NCBI GenBank assembly: GCA_963728825.1
Contig: CAVSLA010000004.1
Span: forward strand, 1,302,001 to 1,366,000
Reading direction: 5' to 3'
Source: CAVREM01 sp963728825
GTDB taxonomy: Bacteria > Acidobacteriota > Vicinamibacteria > Vicinamibacterales > CAVVIG01
Length of the DNA stretch: 64,000 bases
The notes beneath the pieces were generated by a model. It did not search any database, had not been told where the DNA came from, and was given only the letters and a program-made list of their open reading frames with translations. Of the stretch, positions 15,805 through 27,689 are shown in pieces (position 1 is the first letter of the stretch; each line of letters starts with the position of its first letter). Both the position numbers and the translations under genes were made by a program.

Positions 15805-17544
15805 ATGGTTCGACGTTCGATAACACGCCGACGACTGCTCGCGCTCTCTACCCTCGTCACATTCACCATCGGTTGCGGTGGCGCCGTTCGCCGGGCGGCA
15901 AACGGTCCGTCTGCGCAGGTGCCCGATCCGGCACCGGCTGCGCCGATGGTCGAAACACCGGCACCGGAGCCCCCCGTCGATCCCGTCGTGACGCTCATCG
16001 CCACCTCCGAGGAGCACTTCAAGGCTGGCCAGCGGGAACTCGAGCTTGGCCATGTGGAAGGTGCGCGCCAGGAGTTCGACAAGGCGATCAACGTCCTGCT
16101 GGAGTCGCCGTACGGCGGCCGCACGGAACCCCGGGTGCGGGAGCACTTCGACCGGCTCGTCGACCGGATCAGCGTTTATGAGGTGAAGGCCCTCGCCGAC
16201 GGTGACGGCTTTACCGAGAAGAAATACGAACCGGCGTCAATCGACGAACTGCTCGCGATGTCGGCGACGCTGACGCCGCCCGAGGCGACGCCCGAGGTCG
16301 AGAAGGCCGTTCAGAACGATCCGGTGGTCCACGACGTACCGATTCCGCTCAACCCCCGCGTCCTGTCGTTCGTGCAGCTCTTCCAGGGCCGTCTCCGGGA
16401 GTTCATCCAGGAGGGTCTCGAGCGCGGCAGCAAGTATCTGCCGATGATTCAGAACGTGTTTCGCGCCGAGGGGCTGCCGCTCGATCTCGCTTACATTCCG
16501 CTCGTCGAGAGCGCGTTCAAGCCGAACGCCCTTTCGCGCGCCAAGGCCAAGGGTGTCTGGCAGTTCATGCGCGGCACGGGAGTCGAGAACGGCCTGCGCC
16601 AGGACTGGTACATCGACGAACGGTCCGATCCGGAAAAGGCCACGGTTGCCGCGGCGAAGTACCTCACCACCCTGGTCAAGATGTTCGATGGCGACTGGCA
16701 CCTGGCGCTGGCGTCCTACAACGGTGGACCGGGCCGGGTGCAGCGGGCGTTGAAGGCCAACCGGGCCAACGACTTCTGGGGGCTGGCGGCGAAGCCGCGG
16801 GCGCTGCCCCGCGAGACTCGCGATTACGTCCCGATGATCCTCGCGGCCATCGTCATCGCGCGGAACCCGACTCAGTATGGCTTCGAATACGAGGCCGAAC
16901 CGACCATCGCCTACGACACGGTCACGCTGCCCAAGCCGGTGGATCTGCGGCGCGTTGCCGAGTGGACCGACACCACCATCGACACGATTCAGGCGCTGAA
17001 CCCGGAACTTCGCCGCTGGACGACTCCCGTCCGCGATGAGTCCTACGAGCTGAAGGTGCCCGCCGGGACGGCAACCCTCGTGAGCGCCAAGCTCGACGAA
17101 GCCGCGACGACCGAGCTGGCGTCCCTCAAGTGGTACAGCGTTCGAAAGGGCGAAACGCTGGCGACCGTCGCCCGCAAGCTCGGTGTCAGCCGGACCGACC
17201 TGGCCGAGGCCAACTACCTGAAGACCAACTCGCGGATTGCCGCCGGCCAGAAGCTGATGGTCCCTCACGAGTCAACGGTTCTGCTGGCGGCGCGGACCGA
17301 TCGGCCGGTGCCGGTTGCGGATTCGCGGACGCTCGCGTCGGTCGACGCGGTCGTTCCTGCCGTCGCCTCGGGACCCACCGAACGGGTCAAGATCCTTTAT
17401 CAGGTGAAGCGCGGTGACACGCTGGCGTCAATCGCACGGCTGTTTCGAACGACTGTCGCGGCACTTCAGAGCTGGAACAGTATCGACGGCACGAGAATCA
17501 TCGCCGGCGATCGCTTGACGATTTACACCGCTCGCAGCAACTGA
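15805..17544 (+). CDS. MltD-like membrane-bound lytic transglycosylase with LysM repeats (lipoprotein)
   Basis: Cleaves peptidoglycan glycan strands. The ATG at 15805 has GGAG six bases upstream and gives a compact lipoprotein signal (RRRLLALSTLVTFTIGC); an ATG at 15757 would add 16 residues. The SLT domain spans about residues 210-370: LPMIQNVFRAEGLPLDLAYIPLVESAFKPNALSRAKAKGVWQFMRGTG, with catalytic Glu in LVESAF, then KYLTTLV, LALASYNGGPGRV and ETRDYVPMI. Three LysM modules follow, two clear ones being WYSVRKGETLATVARKLGV and ILYQVKRGDTLASIARLF. A helical TPR-like region precedes the SLT domain. Acts in the periplasm on cell-wall turnover. Confidence 0.93.
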   Translation: MVRRSITRRRLLALSTLVTFTIGCGGAVRRAANGPSAQVPDPAPAAPMVETPAPEPPVDPVVTLIATSEEHFKAGQRELELGHVEGARQEFDKAINVLLESPYGGRTEPRVREHFDRLVDRISVYEVKALADGDGFTEKKYEPASIDELLAMSATLTPPEATPEVEKAVQNDPVVHDVPIPLNPRVLSFVQLFQGRLREFIQEGLERGSKYLPMIQNVFRAEGLPLDLAYIPLVESAFKPNALSRAKAKGVWQFMRGTGVENGLRQDWYIDERSDPEKATVAAAKYLTTLVKMFDGDWHLALASYNGGPGRVQRALKANRANDFWGLAAKPRALPRETRDYVPMILAAIVIARNPTQYGFEYEAEPTIAYDTVTLPKPVDLRRVAEWTDTTIDTIQALNPELRRWTTPVRDESYELKVPAGTATLVSAKLDEAATTELASLKWYSVRKGETLATVARKLGVSRTDLAEANYLKTNSRIAAGQKLMVPHESTVLLAARTDRPVPVADSRTLASVDAVVPAVASGPTERVKILYQVKRGDTLASIARLFRTTVAALQSWNSIDGTRIIAGDRLTIYTARSN

Positions 17545-17643
17545 CACCCGCAAAAACTGCAACTTCCGGGGAGCAGACTCCCGTGAAGTTGCTGAAAACA
17601 CTGGCCGGGCGACCGGGGCCGGGGCTTGCACCCTGGCCCCGGC

Positions 17644-19149
17644 ATGCTCGCCTGCCTTCGGACGGCCGCGCTCTTCGGCATCGAGGCCTGTCCGGTTCAT
17701 GTCGAGGTCGACGTCTCGTTCGGTTTGCCCTTCTTCAATCTCGTCGGCCTGCCTGACGCGAGCGTACGCGAGAGCCGCGATCGGGTGAAAAGCGCCATCA
17801 GGAATTCCGGGTTCGAGTTTCCTTCCCACCGCGTCACCGTCAATCTCTCGCCCGCCGACGTCCGCAAGGCAGGGTCGGCGTTCGATCTACCGATCGCGCT
17901 CGGCATTCTGGCCGCGCAGGGCGCCGTCGAGCGGCGCGAGATCACGGACGTCCTCGTGCTGGGAGAGCTTTCCCTGGACGGATCGATTCATTCGGCGCGC
18001 GGGGTCCTTCCGATCGCTGCATCCGCCCGCCGGGACGGGGTTGCCGGCGTGTTGCTGCCCCGTTCCAACGCGAGCGAAGCGGCGGTCGTGCCAGGGACTG
18101 CAGAGTTCTGCCTGTCGTCGTCACTCGCCGAAGCGGTCGAAGCGTTGAACCATCCTCCGAGCGTTGCCGCACCTCTCGTCGTCCAACCTCCGCTGCCTCG
18201 ACGCGAAACGGCCGATCTCGCCGACGTCCGAGGCCAGCTGCTCGCCCGTCGGGCGCTCGAGGTTGCCTGTGCCGGAGGCCACAACCTGCTGCTGGCCGGG
18301 CCGCCGGGTGCGGGCAAGACGATGATGGCGCGGCGCGTTCCGGGCATCCTTCCGGCTCTCACATTCGAGGAAGCGCTCGAGGTGACGGCCGTGCATTCGG
18401 TAGCGGGGCTGCTTCCCGGCGGTCTGGGTTTGATCACGGAGCGGCCGTTTCGCGCGCCTCATCACACCATATCGAACGCGGCGTTGGTTGGCGGAGGTCC
18501 CCTCCCGCGGCCGGGCGAGGTCAGCCTCGCGCATCACGGGGTCCTGTTTCTCGACGAGATGCCTGAGTTCAGCCGGCATGTGCTCGAGGTCCTGCGTCAG
18601 CCGCTCGAGGAAGGACGCGTGGCGATCGCACGTGCGGCGCGGACCGCGATCTTCCCTGCCAGGTTCGTCCTCGTCGGGGCGATGAACCCGTGTCCCTGCG
18701 GCTTTGCCGGCGATCCGGTGCGAGAGTGCCGCTGCACGCCGCAGCAGGTCGGTCGATACCACGGCCGGCTGTCAGGCCCGCTGCGCGATCGGTTCGATCT
18801 CACGGTAGACGTTCCAGCGGTGCCGCCGGATCTTCTCGCGGACGGTCCCGCGGGCGAAGCGTCTGTCGTCGTGCGGGATCGGGTGGTCGCCGCTCGAACG
18901 CGCCAACAGGTCCGTTACGAGGGCACCGACATCGGCGCGAACGCCAGCCTCACCCCGTCGTTGATGGCACGGCACTGCCGGCTGGAGGGATCGGCGCTTC
19001 GACTGCTGAGCACGGCTGTCCAGAAGCTTTCACTGAGCGCCCGAGGGTTCGATCGTGTTCGCAAAGTGGCGCGAACAATCGCCGACCTCGCGGGCGCCGA
19101 GCGGATCGAGGCCGACCATGTTGCCGAGGCGCTGCAGTTCCGGATGTAG
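17644..19149 (+). CDS. comM: ComM/YifB family Mg-chelatase-like AAA+ ATPase
   Basis: A 501-residue protein starting at ATG 17644 (MLACLRTAALFGIEACPVHVEVDVSFGLPFFNLVGLPD), the standard YifB N-terminus. The N-terminal Lon-like fold continues through SPADVRKAGSAFDLPIALGIL. Walker A is GPPGAGKTMMARRVPGILP (about residue 220), the Mg-chelatase motif FRAPHHTISNAALVGGG follows, Walker B is HHGVLFLDEMPEF, and a Cys cluster lies in NPCPCGFAGDPVRECRC. The C-terminal helical domain SARGFDRVRKVARTIADLAG is intact. In Vibrio ComM is a hexameric helicase that promotes branch migration during natural transformation (family knowledge). It converges with the next gene across a one-base gap. Confidence 0.95.
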   Translation: MLACLRTAALFGIEACPVHVEVDVSFGLPFFNLVGLPDASVRESRDRVKSAIRNSGFEFPSHRVTVNLSPADVRKAGSAFDLPIALGILAAQGAVERREITDVLVLGELSLDGSIHSARGVLPIAASARRDGVAGVLLPRSNASEAAVVPGTAEFCLSSSLAEAVEALNHPPSVAAPLVVQPPLPRRETADLADVRGQLLARRALEVACAGGHNLLLAGPPGAGKTMMARRVPGILPALTFEEALEVTAVHSVAGLLPGGLGLITERPFRAPHHTISNAALVGGGPLPRPGEVSLAHHGVLFLDEMPEFSRHVLEVLRQPLEEGRVAIARAARTAIFPARFVLVGAMNPCPCGFAGDPVRECRCTPQQVGRYHGRLSGPLRDRFDLTVDVPAVPPDLLADGPAGEASVVVRDRVVAARTRQQVRYEGTDIGANASLTPSLMARHCRLEGSALRLLSTAVQKLSLSARGFDRVRKVARTIADLAGAERIEADHVAEALQFRM

Positions 19150-19150
19150 T

Positions 19151-20482
19151 TCAGGGCTGCGACCGCGGAGCAGCCGCCACGGTCAGCGTCCCCGGGTCGC
19201 CCTTGCGCAGCGGCTGCGTGAAGGTCATTCCGGCATTGCGCAAGTCGCCCATGACGTTGTCGCCGGCGGGCTTCGTGCCCTCGCGCACCCACTTCACGAG
19301 ATCGTCGAACGCCTTCGACTGCTCCTCGTTCGTGAATGCGCAGTGTCCGGGTATCCGGTAGATCCGCTGCACGAGCAGATCGCGCTTGCCCGACTGGTCG
19401 ACGGCGCGCTTCAGGATCTGCTGCAGGTGGATGGGAACGAACAGATCCCCTGTGCCATGCATCGTCAGGACGGGCCGCTCGAGCTTGCCGTCGAATGGCA
19501 CGATCTCCTCGTGCGGTCCCATCGGCTGGCGGATCGCGGGATCGGGGGTCTTGCGCCGGATCATCTGATTGAGGCGGTCGATCGACAGCCCCAGCTCCGC
19601 GTCGATCGCATAGCGGAGGTGCGTCGTTCCGACCGCGCGGTTCGACGGCGACGTGCCGCCGGCGAGCGCTCCGGCTCCCGAGCTGACGTTGCCGGCGAAT
19701 CGACCGCCGGAGGCGAGGCCTTCAACTGCGAACGGCCTGGGGCCGCCGCTCAAGTGAATCTGCACGCTGGCGAGCTGTCGCCCCTTCTCGGTGAGGTTCT
19801 CGGGTGTCCCGAATGCCTCATTCATCTTGGCGAGGTCGTCGCGCAGCGTCGCCGCATCCTTCAACGGGATGCCGCTGATCGCCTCGGCCGCGGCGGCACT
19901 CGCCGTGAAGAAGTCGAACAGTTCCGGGCCCGCCGGACACATGGCCAGCCCACCCGCGAACGAGGTCGGGAACTCGTGCATCCCGAGCAGGGTGACGTGG
20001 CCGCCCATCGACGTGCCGGTGAGGTAGACGCGGCGTGGCGCGGTCCCGCCGTTGAACTTCGTGAAGAGATCGGTCAACGCCATCGTGTCTTGAAGGCCGA
20101 TGCCGGGTACGTAGCCGTTGCACCGGTAGCTCGAGGCGGCCCACGCGAAGCCCTGCGCCACGATATGTGCTCGAATCGCGGGCGGCCTGACGCGAAGCTG
20201 CGATCCGTTGGTGCCGGCGTTCGAGACGAAACCATGCGCGCTCAGCATCAACTCGCCGTTCCACTTGTCAGGGATCTCGATCTGGTAGACACCGCCGTCA
20301 TATCTGCCGACGAAGGTCCTGGTTCCGGGAAGTGCCTCGAGCAAGGGATCGAGCGGGTCCCATTGCTGTGTGGGACAAGCGACGGGAGTCAGGCCGGGAC
20401 GACCCAGCCCATGAGCCGGCTCGACCGTAGAGACTGCCGCCGCAGCACTGGCGAAGAAGATCGCGATCAGGAAGCGGTACAT
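19151..20482 (-). CDS. Secreted alpha/beta hydrolase (esterase/depolymerase-like)
   Basis: The ATG at 20482 has TGAGG upstream and gives a signal peptide (YRFLIAIFFASAAAAVSTVEPAHG). The mature protein has an alpha/beta hydrolase core: WNGELMLSAHGFV (oxyanion region), IVAQGFAWAASSY, the nucleophile elbow RRVYLTGTSMGGHVTLLGMHEFP with Ser in GTSMGG, ERPVLTMHGTGDLFVPIHLQQIL carrying the likely acid Asp, and RIPGHCAFTNEE carrying the likely His. The architecture resembles polyhydroxybutyrate-depolymerase or feruloyl-esterase relatives, but the substrate is not determined. 443 residues. Its 5' side is bordered by a 69-bp imperfect palindrome. Confidence 0.85.
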   Translation of the reverse strand: MYRFLIAIFFASAAAAVSTVEPAHGLGRPGLTPVACPTQQWDPLDPLLEALPGTRTFVGRYDGGVYQIEIPDKWNGELMLSAHGFVSNAGTNGSQLRVRPPAIRAHIVAQGFAWAASSYRCNGYVPGIGLQDTMALTDLFTKFNGGTAPRRVYLTGTSMGGHVTLLGMHEFPTSFAGGLAMCPAGPELFDFFTASAAAAEAISGIPLKDAATLRDDLAKMNEAFGTPENLTEKGRQLASVQIHLSGGPRPFAVEGLASGGRFAGNVSSGAGALAGGTSPSNRAVGTTHLRYAIDAELGLSIDRLNQMIRRKTPDPAIRQPMGPHEEIVPFDGKLERPVLTMHGTGDLFVPIHLQQILKRAVDQSGKRDLLVQRIYRIPGHCAFTNEEQSKAFDDLVKWVREGTKPAGDNVMGDLRNAGMTFTQPLRKGDPGTLTVAAAPRSQP

Positions 20483-20494
20483 GGAGGGCCTCAC

Positions 20495-20563
20495 AAAAAG
20501 GGACGGGGATATTCTGCGCGTGATTGCATATCGGTGAGCGCAAAATATCCCCCGTCCCCTTTT
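20495..20563. repeat. Imperfect palindromic element, family B (GGGACGGGGATATT)
   Basis: Left arm 20495-20519 (AAAGGGACGGGGATATT then CTGCGC) and right arm 20538-20563 (GCGCAAAATATCCCCC then GTCCCCTTTT) pair over about 26 bp with one mismatch and two single-base bulges; the 18-bp loop is unrelated. It lies between the divergent hydrolase and M23 peptidase genes. The architecture resembles MITE/REP-like mobile palindromes. Confidence 0.75.
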
Positions 20564-20709
20564 CGATCGATTTTCGCCCTATGCACTTGTAGCTTGGGCA
20601 CCGAAAAGTCGTGTGATACAGTCGTGTCGCTTTCCCGGCTTGCCCCCGGCCGGTCGTAATTCCCACTCGAGCACGTGCCGTTTCGTGTTCGCTCCCATCG
20701 CGGAAAGGT

Positions 20710-21624
20710 ATGTTCGCGCGACGCTATACCGTGGTCATTGCCGATCGTTCTACCGGCGTGGTTCGCCGGATGACCATCAGTCTGCGCGCCGCCGTGGGGA
20801 CGGTCACCTTCGTGCTCATGCTGCCCGTGCTGATCGGGCTCGGCGCGCGATGGAGCGCGGTCGCGGAAATCGATCAGCTGCGCTCGACCAAGGTGACCCT
20901 CGAAGTCGAAAACGGCAACTTCCGCGCGAACACCGGCGAGCTCACCGCGCAGATTCAGTCGCTCGAGAACGTCATCGACGACCTTGGCGCCCGCTCGGCG
21001 CTCGACCCTGAACAGGCGCGCGCCATGCAGAAGCTGCCGGCGGTGGTCAAGGCGCGCGCCGCAGGCGGCACGGCTCAGCCAAACGCGCCAATCTCCAGCG
21101 TCCTTTCGAGCTCGTTCACGTCCCCGGAGGATACCTTCGGTGTTCTCAGGACGCTGCTGCAGTCACTGGAAGGTCGGCTGACCTACGTCCGCCGCGATGT
21201 CGAGCGGCAGGAAGCGCTGGTTGGCGCCCATCCGTCGATCTGGCCGACCTACGGCTGGCTGACCGGCACCTTTGGCGGGCGTCCCGACCCGTTCACCGGC
21301 GAGCGCGCCTTCCATCAGGGACTCGATATCTCGACCAACAAGGGACAGGCGGTCTACGCGACCGCGAACGGTACCGTCGATTCCGCAGCCTACTCCGGCG
21401 AGTACGGGAACCTGATCGTCGTGCGTCACGACTTCGGCCTGTCAACGCGTTACGGGCACCTCAGTAAGTTCAACGTCCGTCCCGGTCAGAACGTCAAGCG
21501 CGGCGAGATCATCGGTTTCGTCGGGTCCACCGGCCGCTCGACCGGCGCGCACCTGCACTACGAAGTCCTCGCCAACGGCAAGCTGATCAATCCGCTTCCT
21601 CTGCTGACACAAAAGCGCCCCTGA
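20710..21624 (+). CDS. M23 family metallopeptidase with N-terminal membrane anchor and coiled coil
   Basis: A 304-residue protein. The N-terminus MFARRYTVVIADRSTGVVRRMTIS leads to one membrane helix (VTFVLMLPVLIGLGA, about 35-50), then a coiled coil (IDQLRSTKVTLEVENGNFRANTGELTAQIQSLENVIDDLG), then an M23/LytM domain from about residue 175. Zinc ligands are visible: HQGLDIS (His and Asp) and GAHLHYEV (HxH), with YGHLSKFNVRPGQNVKRGEIIGFVGSTGRSTG between. Active-site residues are present, so it may hydrolyse peptidoglycan cross-links, or act as an EnvC/NlpD-like or polar-growth factor. It precedes secA by 144 bp containing an inverted repeat. Confidence 0.93.
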   Translation: MFARRYTVVIADRSTGVVRRMTISLRAAVGTVTFVLMLPVLIGLGARWSAVAEIDQLRSTKVTLEVENGNFRANTGELTAQIQSLENVIDDLGARSALDPEQARAMQKLPAVVKARAAGGTAQPNAPISSVLSSSFTSPEDTFGVLRTLLQSLEGRLTYVRRDVERQEALVGAHPSIWPTYGWLTGTFGGRPDPFTGERAFHQGLDISTNKGQAVYATANGTVDSAAYSGEYGNLIVVRHDFGLSTRYGHLSKFNVRPGQNVKRGEIIGFVGSTGRSTGAHLHYEVLANGKLINPLPLLTQKRP

Positions 21625-21626
21625 AT

Positions 21627-21726
21627 CTGGTAATTGGGTAATCGAGTGATCGGGTAATCCCGGATTGGTAGACGTCTGCCCGATCCGACGATCAATTACC
21701 CGATTACCCAATTCCCCGATTACCAG
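21627..21726. repeat. Inverted repeat, family C (GGTAATTGGGTAATCG units)
   Basis: The 3' gap after the M23 gene contains GGTAATTGGGTAATCG and GATCGGGTAATCC on the left and the complementary CAATTACCCGATTACCC and CCCCGATTACCAG on the right. Within each arm a 9-11 bp GGGTAATCG-type unit is repeated. The whole folds into a long, interrupted hairpin of about 100 nt with no T-tract. It could stop transcription from the M23 gene before secA, or be a dispersed repeat. Confidence 0.65.
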
Positions 21727-21768
21727 CTAGAATTGTTGGATATCCACGCCAGGACCCGCTCCCTATAG

Positions 21769-24753
<2,985 letters not shown>

Positions 24754-24763
24754 TCAGACGGGC

Positions 24764-24822
24764 GGGGTCAGATCTTGATTCTTGACGTGGTTCCCGCGCG
24801 TCAAGAATCAAGATCTGACCCC
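24764..24822. repeat. Perfect palindromic element, family A (GGGGTCAGATCTTGATT)
   Basis: Two perfectly complementary 24-bp arms, 24764-24787 (begins GGGGTCAGATCTTGATT) and 24799-24822, separated by an 11-bp loop. It fills the 77-bp gap between secA and guaB and ends 8 bp before the guaB ATG. A near-identical element lies at 61250-61310. Confidence 0.85.
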
Positions 24823-24830
24823 GGGCGCCT

Positions 24831-26354
24831 ATGACTCTCAAAACCGAAACGCTGAATCTCGCCGCTGTTGAAACCGGCCTGGCCACGGCCCTCACCTTCG
24901 ACGACGTGCTGCTCGTGCCGCAGCACTCGACGGTGCTGCCGTACCAGGTGGACGTGAGCACGCGGCTCACCCGCCGCATCCGGTTGAACGTACCGATCCT
25001 CAGCGCGGCGATGGACACCGTCACCGAGTCGCGGCTGGCCATCGCGATGGCGCAGCACGGCGGACTGGGCGTCGTCCACAAGAATCTGTCGATCGAGGAG
25101 CAGGCCTCCGAAGTCGATCGGGTGAAGCGCTCCGAAAGCGGCATGATCGTCGATCCGATCACACTCTCCCCCGCCAACCGGATCTACGAAGCGCTCGAGC
25201 TGATGAAGAAATACCGCATCTCGGGCGTCCCGATCACCGACGACGGCAGCAAGGAAGGACGGCTGGTCGGCATCCTGACCAACCGCGACCTGCGATTCGA
25301 GATGAAGCTCGATCGGCCGATCGGCGACATCATGACGCGCGAAGATCTCATCACCGTGCCGGTCGGCACCACGCTCGACGCCGCGCGGGAGATCCTGCAT
25401 CAGCACAAGGTCGAGAAGCTGCTGGTGGTCGATCGCGACTATCGGCTCAAAGGGCTGATCACCGTCAAGGACATCCAGAAAGCGGTCAAGTACCCGAATG
25501 CGTCCAAGGACTCGCTCGGACGGCTCCGCTGTGGCGCCGCGGTCGGCGTGTCGAAGGACACGATGGAGCGGGCCGAGGCGCTGATCGCCGCCGGGGTCGA
25601 CGTGCTGGTTGTCGATACGGCACACGGCCATTCGCAGGGCGTCCTCGACGTCATCCGCCGGGTTCGGCAGCGGTTCACCGAGGTGAACCTGGTGGCGGGC
25701 AATGTCGCGACCGCCGAAGGAACCAGGGCGCTCATCGATCTGGGCGTGGACGCGGTCAAGGTCGGCATCGGTGCCGGGTCGATCTGCACGACGAGGATCG
25801 TGGCCGGCATCGGCGTGCCGATGATCAGCGCGATCACCGACTGCGCGAAGGCGGCCGAGGCGCACGACGTGCCGATCATCGCCGACGGCGGCATCCGCTA
25901 TTCAGGCGACATCACCAAGGCGCTGGCGGTCGGTGCGTCGACGACGATGATCGGCAATCTGTTCGCGGGCACCGACGAGAGCCCGGGCGAGATGATTCTC
26001 TACCAGGGGCGCAGCTTCAAGGAGTATCGCGGCATGGGGTCGATCGGCGCGATGCGCCGCGGCAGCCGCGACCGCTACTTCCAGGATGAGTTCGATCTCG
26101 ATCAGGCGACCAGCACCGAGAAGCTGGTGCCAGAAGGGATCGAAGGACGCGTCGCGCACAAGGGTAGCGTGGCCGGCTTGATCTATCAGCTGGTCGGCGG
26201 GCTGCGCGCCGGGATGGGCTACTGCGGCTGCGAGACGATCGTCGAGCTGCAGCGCAAGGCCAAGCTCATTCGCATCACGCCCGCCGGCTTCCGCGAGAGC
26301 CACGTGCACGACGTGGCCATCACCAAGGAAGCGCCGAACTATCGATCGGAGTAA
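24831..26354 (+). CDS. guaB: Inosine-5'-monophosphate dehydrogenase
   Basis: Oxidises IMP to XMP with NAD, the committed step of GMP synthesis. 507 residues, with LTFDDVLLVPQHSTVLP near the N-terminus and NVPILSAAMDTVTESRLAIAMAQHGG. Two CBS domains are inserted at about residues 95-215 (YRISGVPITDD; HQHKVEKLLVVDRDYRLKGLIT). The catalytic loop is GIGAGSICTTRIVAGIG with the active Cys near residue 320, followed by IADGGIRYSGDITKALAVGAS, YRGMGSIGAM and the flap region ending EGIEGRVAHKG. The C-terminus AGFRESHVHDVAITKEAPNY is complete. A 24-bp-arm palindrome ends eight bases before the ATG and will dominate the structure of the leader. Confidence 0.98.
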   Translation: MTLKTETLNLAAVETGLATALTFDDVLLVPQHSTVLPYQVDVSTRLTRRIRLNVPILSAAMDTVTESRLAIAMAQHGGLGVVHKNLSIEEQASEVDRVKRSESGMIVDPITLSPANRIYEALELMKKYRISGVPITDDGSKEGRLVGILTNRDLRFEMKLDRPIGDIMTREDLITVPVGTTLDAAREILHQHKVEKLLVVDRDYRLKGLITVKDIQKAVKYPNASKDSLGRLRCGAAVGVSKDTMERAEALIAAGVDVLVVDTAHGHSQGVLDVIRRVRQRFTEVNLVAGNVATAEGTRALIDLGVDAVKVGIGAGSICTTRIVAGIGVPMISAITDCAKAAEAHDVPIIADGGIRYSGDITKALAVGASTTMIGNLFAGTDESPGEMILYQGRSFKEYRGMGSIGAMRRGSRDRYFQDEFDLDQATSTEKLVPEGIEGRVAHKGSVAGLIYQLVGGLRAGMGYCGCETIVELQRKAKLIRITPAGFRESHVHDVAITKEAPNYRSE

Positions 26355-26359
26355 TTTTC

Positions 26360-26384
26360 GGCGGGTCCAAAAGGACCCGCCTAC
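26360..26384. repeat. REP-like hairpin (GTAGG type), single copy
   Basis: GGCGGGTCCAAAAGGACC and continuing CGCCTAC: a perfect stem with an AAAA loop. Read on the minus strand it starts with the tetranucleotide GTAG followed by the hairpin. It sits in the convergent gap between guaB and the MFS gene and may act as a bidirectional terminator or mRNA end-stabiliser. Confidence 0.7.
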
Positions 26385-26396
26385 ATCTGTCTCCCC

Positions 26397-27689
26397 TTAA
26401 ACCGTGTCCCGGTAGGTCTCATCCGCCAGATACGTGGACACCAGCGTGATCGCTGCCAGCAGCATCATGTAGACCGCGACCGCTGTCCTCCCCTGCCAGG
26501 CCAGCAGCGCCGTCGCGATGAACGGCGCCAGGCCTCCCGACACGACCGACGCGAACTGATAGGCGATCGACGCCCCGCTGTAGCGGACGCTGGCTCCGAA
26601 CAATTCGGAGAAGTACGCCGCCTGCGGTCCGTACATCGCATTGTGTCCGACCGCGACGCCGACGACGATCGCCAGCCAGATGATGCCGGCCGAACCGGTC
26701 TCGAGCAGCAGGAAGAACGGCAGCGCATAGACGAACGAGAACGCCGCGCCGAACAGGTAGACCGGCCGCCGGCCGACGCGATCCGACAGCGCTCCATAGA
26801 AGGGAATCGCCGCGAGCCCTCCCAGTGCGGCCAGCGTGACCCCAGCCAGCATGGTGTTGCGCGTCACTCCGAGTTCGGCCGGACCGTAGCTCAGAACGAA
26901 GACCGTGTAGACGTAGAACAGCCCGTTTTCCGCGACGCGCATCCCCATCGCCAGCAGCAGGCTGCGGCGGTGCGTCCGGAAAGCGGTCACAATCGGCCGC
27001 GCCTCCCGGTGCCCGGACTTCTGGAGGTTCGTGAAGGCAGGCGTCTCCATGATTTTCAACCGGATGAAGATGCCCACCACGATCAGCGCGATGCTGAGAA
27101 GGAACGGCAGCCGCCATCCCCACGCGAGGAACTGCTCATCGCTCATCTGCGTGCTGGTGATCGCGAAGACGACCGTCGAGAGGAACAGGCCGGCCGGCAC
27201 CCCCATCTGCGGCCAGGCCCCCGACAATCCCCGCCGGCCCGGCGGTGAGTGTTCGACCGCCATCAGCACGGCTCCACCCCATTCGCCGCCGACGCCGATC
27301 CCCTGTGCGCAGCGCAGCACGACCAGCAGGACCGGTGCCCACACGCCAATCGAGGCGTAGGTCGGCAGCAGACCGATCAGAAACGTCGCCACGCCCATGA
27401 TGACCAGCGAGTAGACCAGCATCGCCTTGCGCCCGAGCCGATCGCCGTAGTGGCCGAACACCATGCCGCCAATCGGGCGCGCGACGAACCCCACCGCGAA
27501 GGTGCCGAACGAGGAGAGCGTGCCGATCAGCGGATCGACGTTCGGAAAGAAGAGGCGATTGAAGACGAGCGCGGCCGCGGTGCCGTAGAGAAAAAAGTCG
27601 TACCACTCGATGGTCGTGCCGATGAAGCTCGCGAGAATCACCGGCCGGATCGATCGCAGATCGCCGGTTGGAGCGTGTGTCGTCGTCAT
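26397..27689 (-). CDS. MFS transporter, metabolite:H+ symporter (MHS) family
   Basis: A 430-residue, 12-helix permease. The start SFIGTTIEWYDFFLYGTAAALVFNRLFFP is the hallmark of the MHS group (ShiA, KgtP, ProP, CitA). The loop 2-3 motif GHYGDRLGRKAMLVYSL and the equivalent second-half loop YGALSDRVGRRPVYLFGA are both intact. RCAQGIGVGGEWGGAVLMAVEHSPPGRRGL is helix 4 and the following loop. Substrates of the group are dicarboxylates, shikimate, betaines or citrate; the substrate here cannot be inferred. It overlaps the end of tsaE by 4 bp, so it is co-transcribed with tsaE and nnr. Confidence 0.92.
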   Translation of the reverse strand: MTTTHAPTGDLRSIRPVILASFIGTTIEWYDFFLYGTAAALVFNRLFFPNVDPLIGTLSSFGTFAVGFVARPIGGMVFGHYGDRLGRKAMLVYSLVIMGVATFLIGLLPTYASIGVWAPVLLVVLRCAQGIGVGGEWGGAVLMAVEHSPPGRRGLSGAWPQMGVPAGLFLSTVVFAITSTQMSDEQFLAWGWRLPFLLSIALIVVGIFIRLKIMETPAFTNLQKSGHREARPIVTAFRTHRRSLLLAMGMRVAENGLFYVYTVFVLSYGPAELGVTRNTMLAGVTLAALGGLAAIPFYGALSDRVGRRPVYLFGAAFSFVYALPFFLLLETGSAGIIWLAIVVGVAVGHNAMYGPQAAYFSELFGASVRYSGASIAYQFASVVSGGLAPFIATALLAWQGRTAVAVYMMLLAAITLVSTYLADETYRDTV

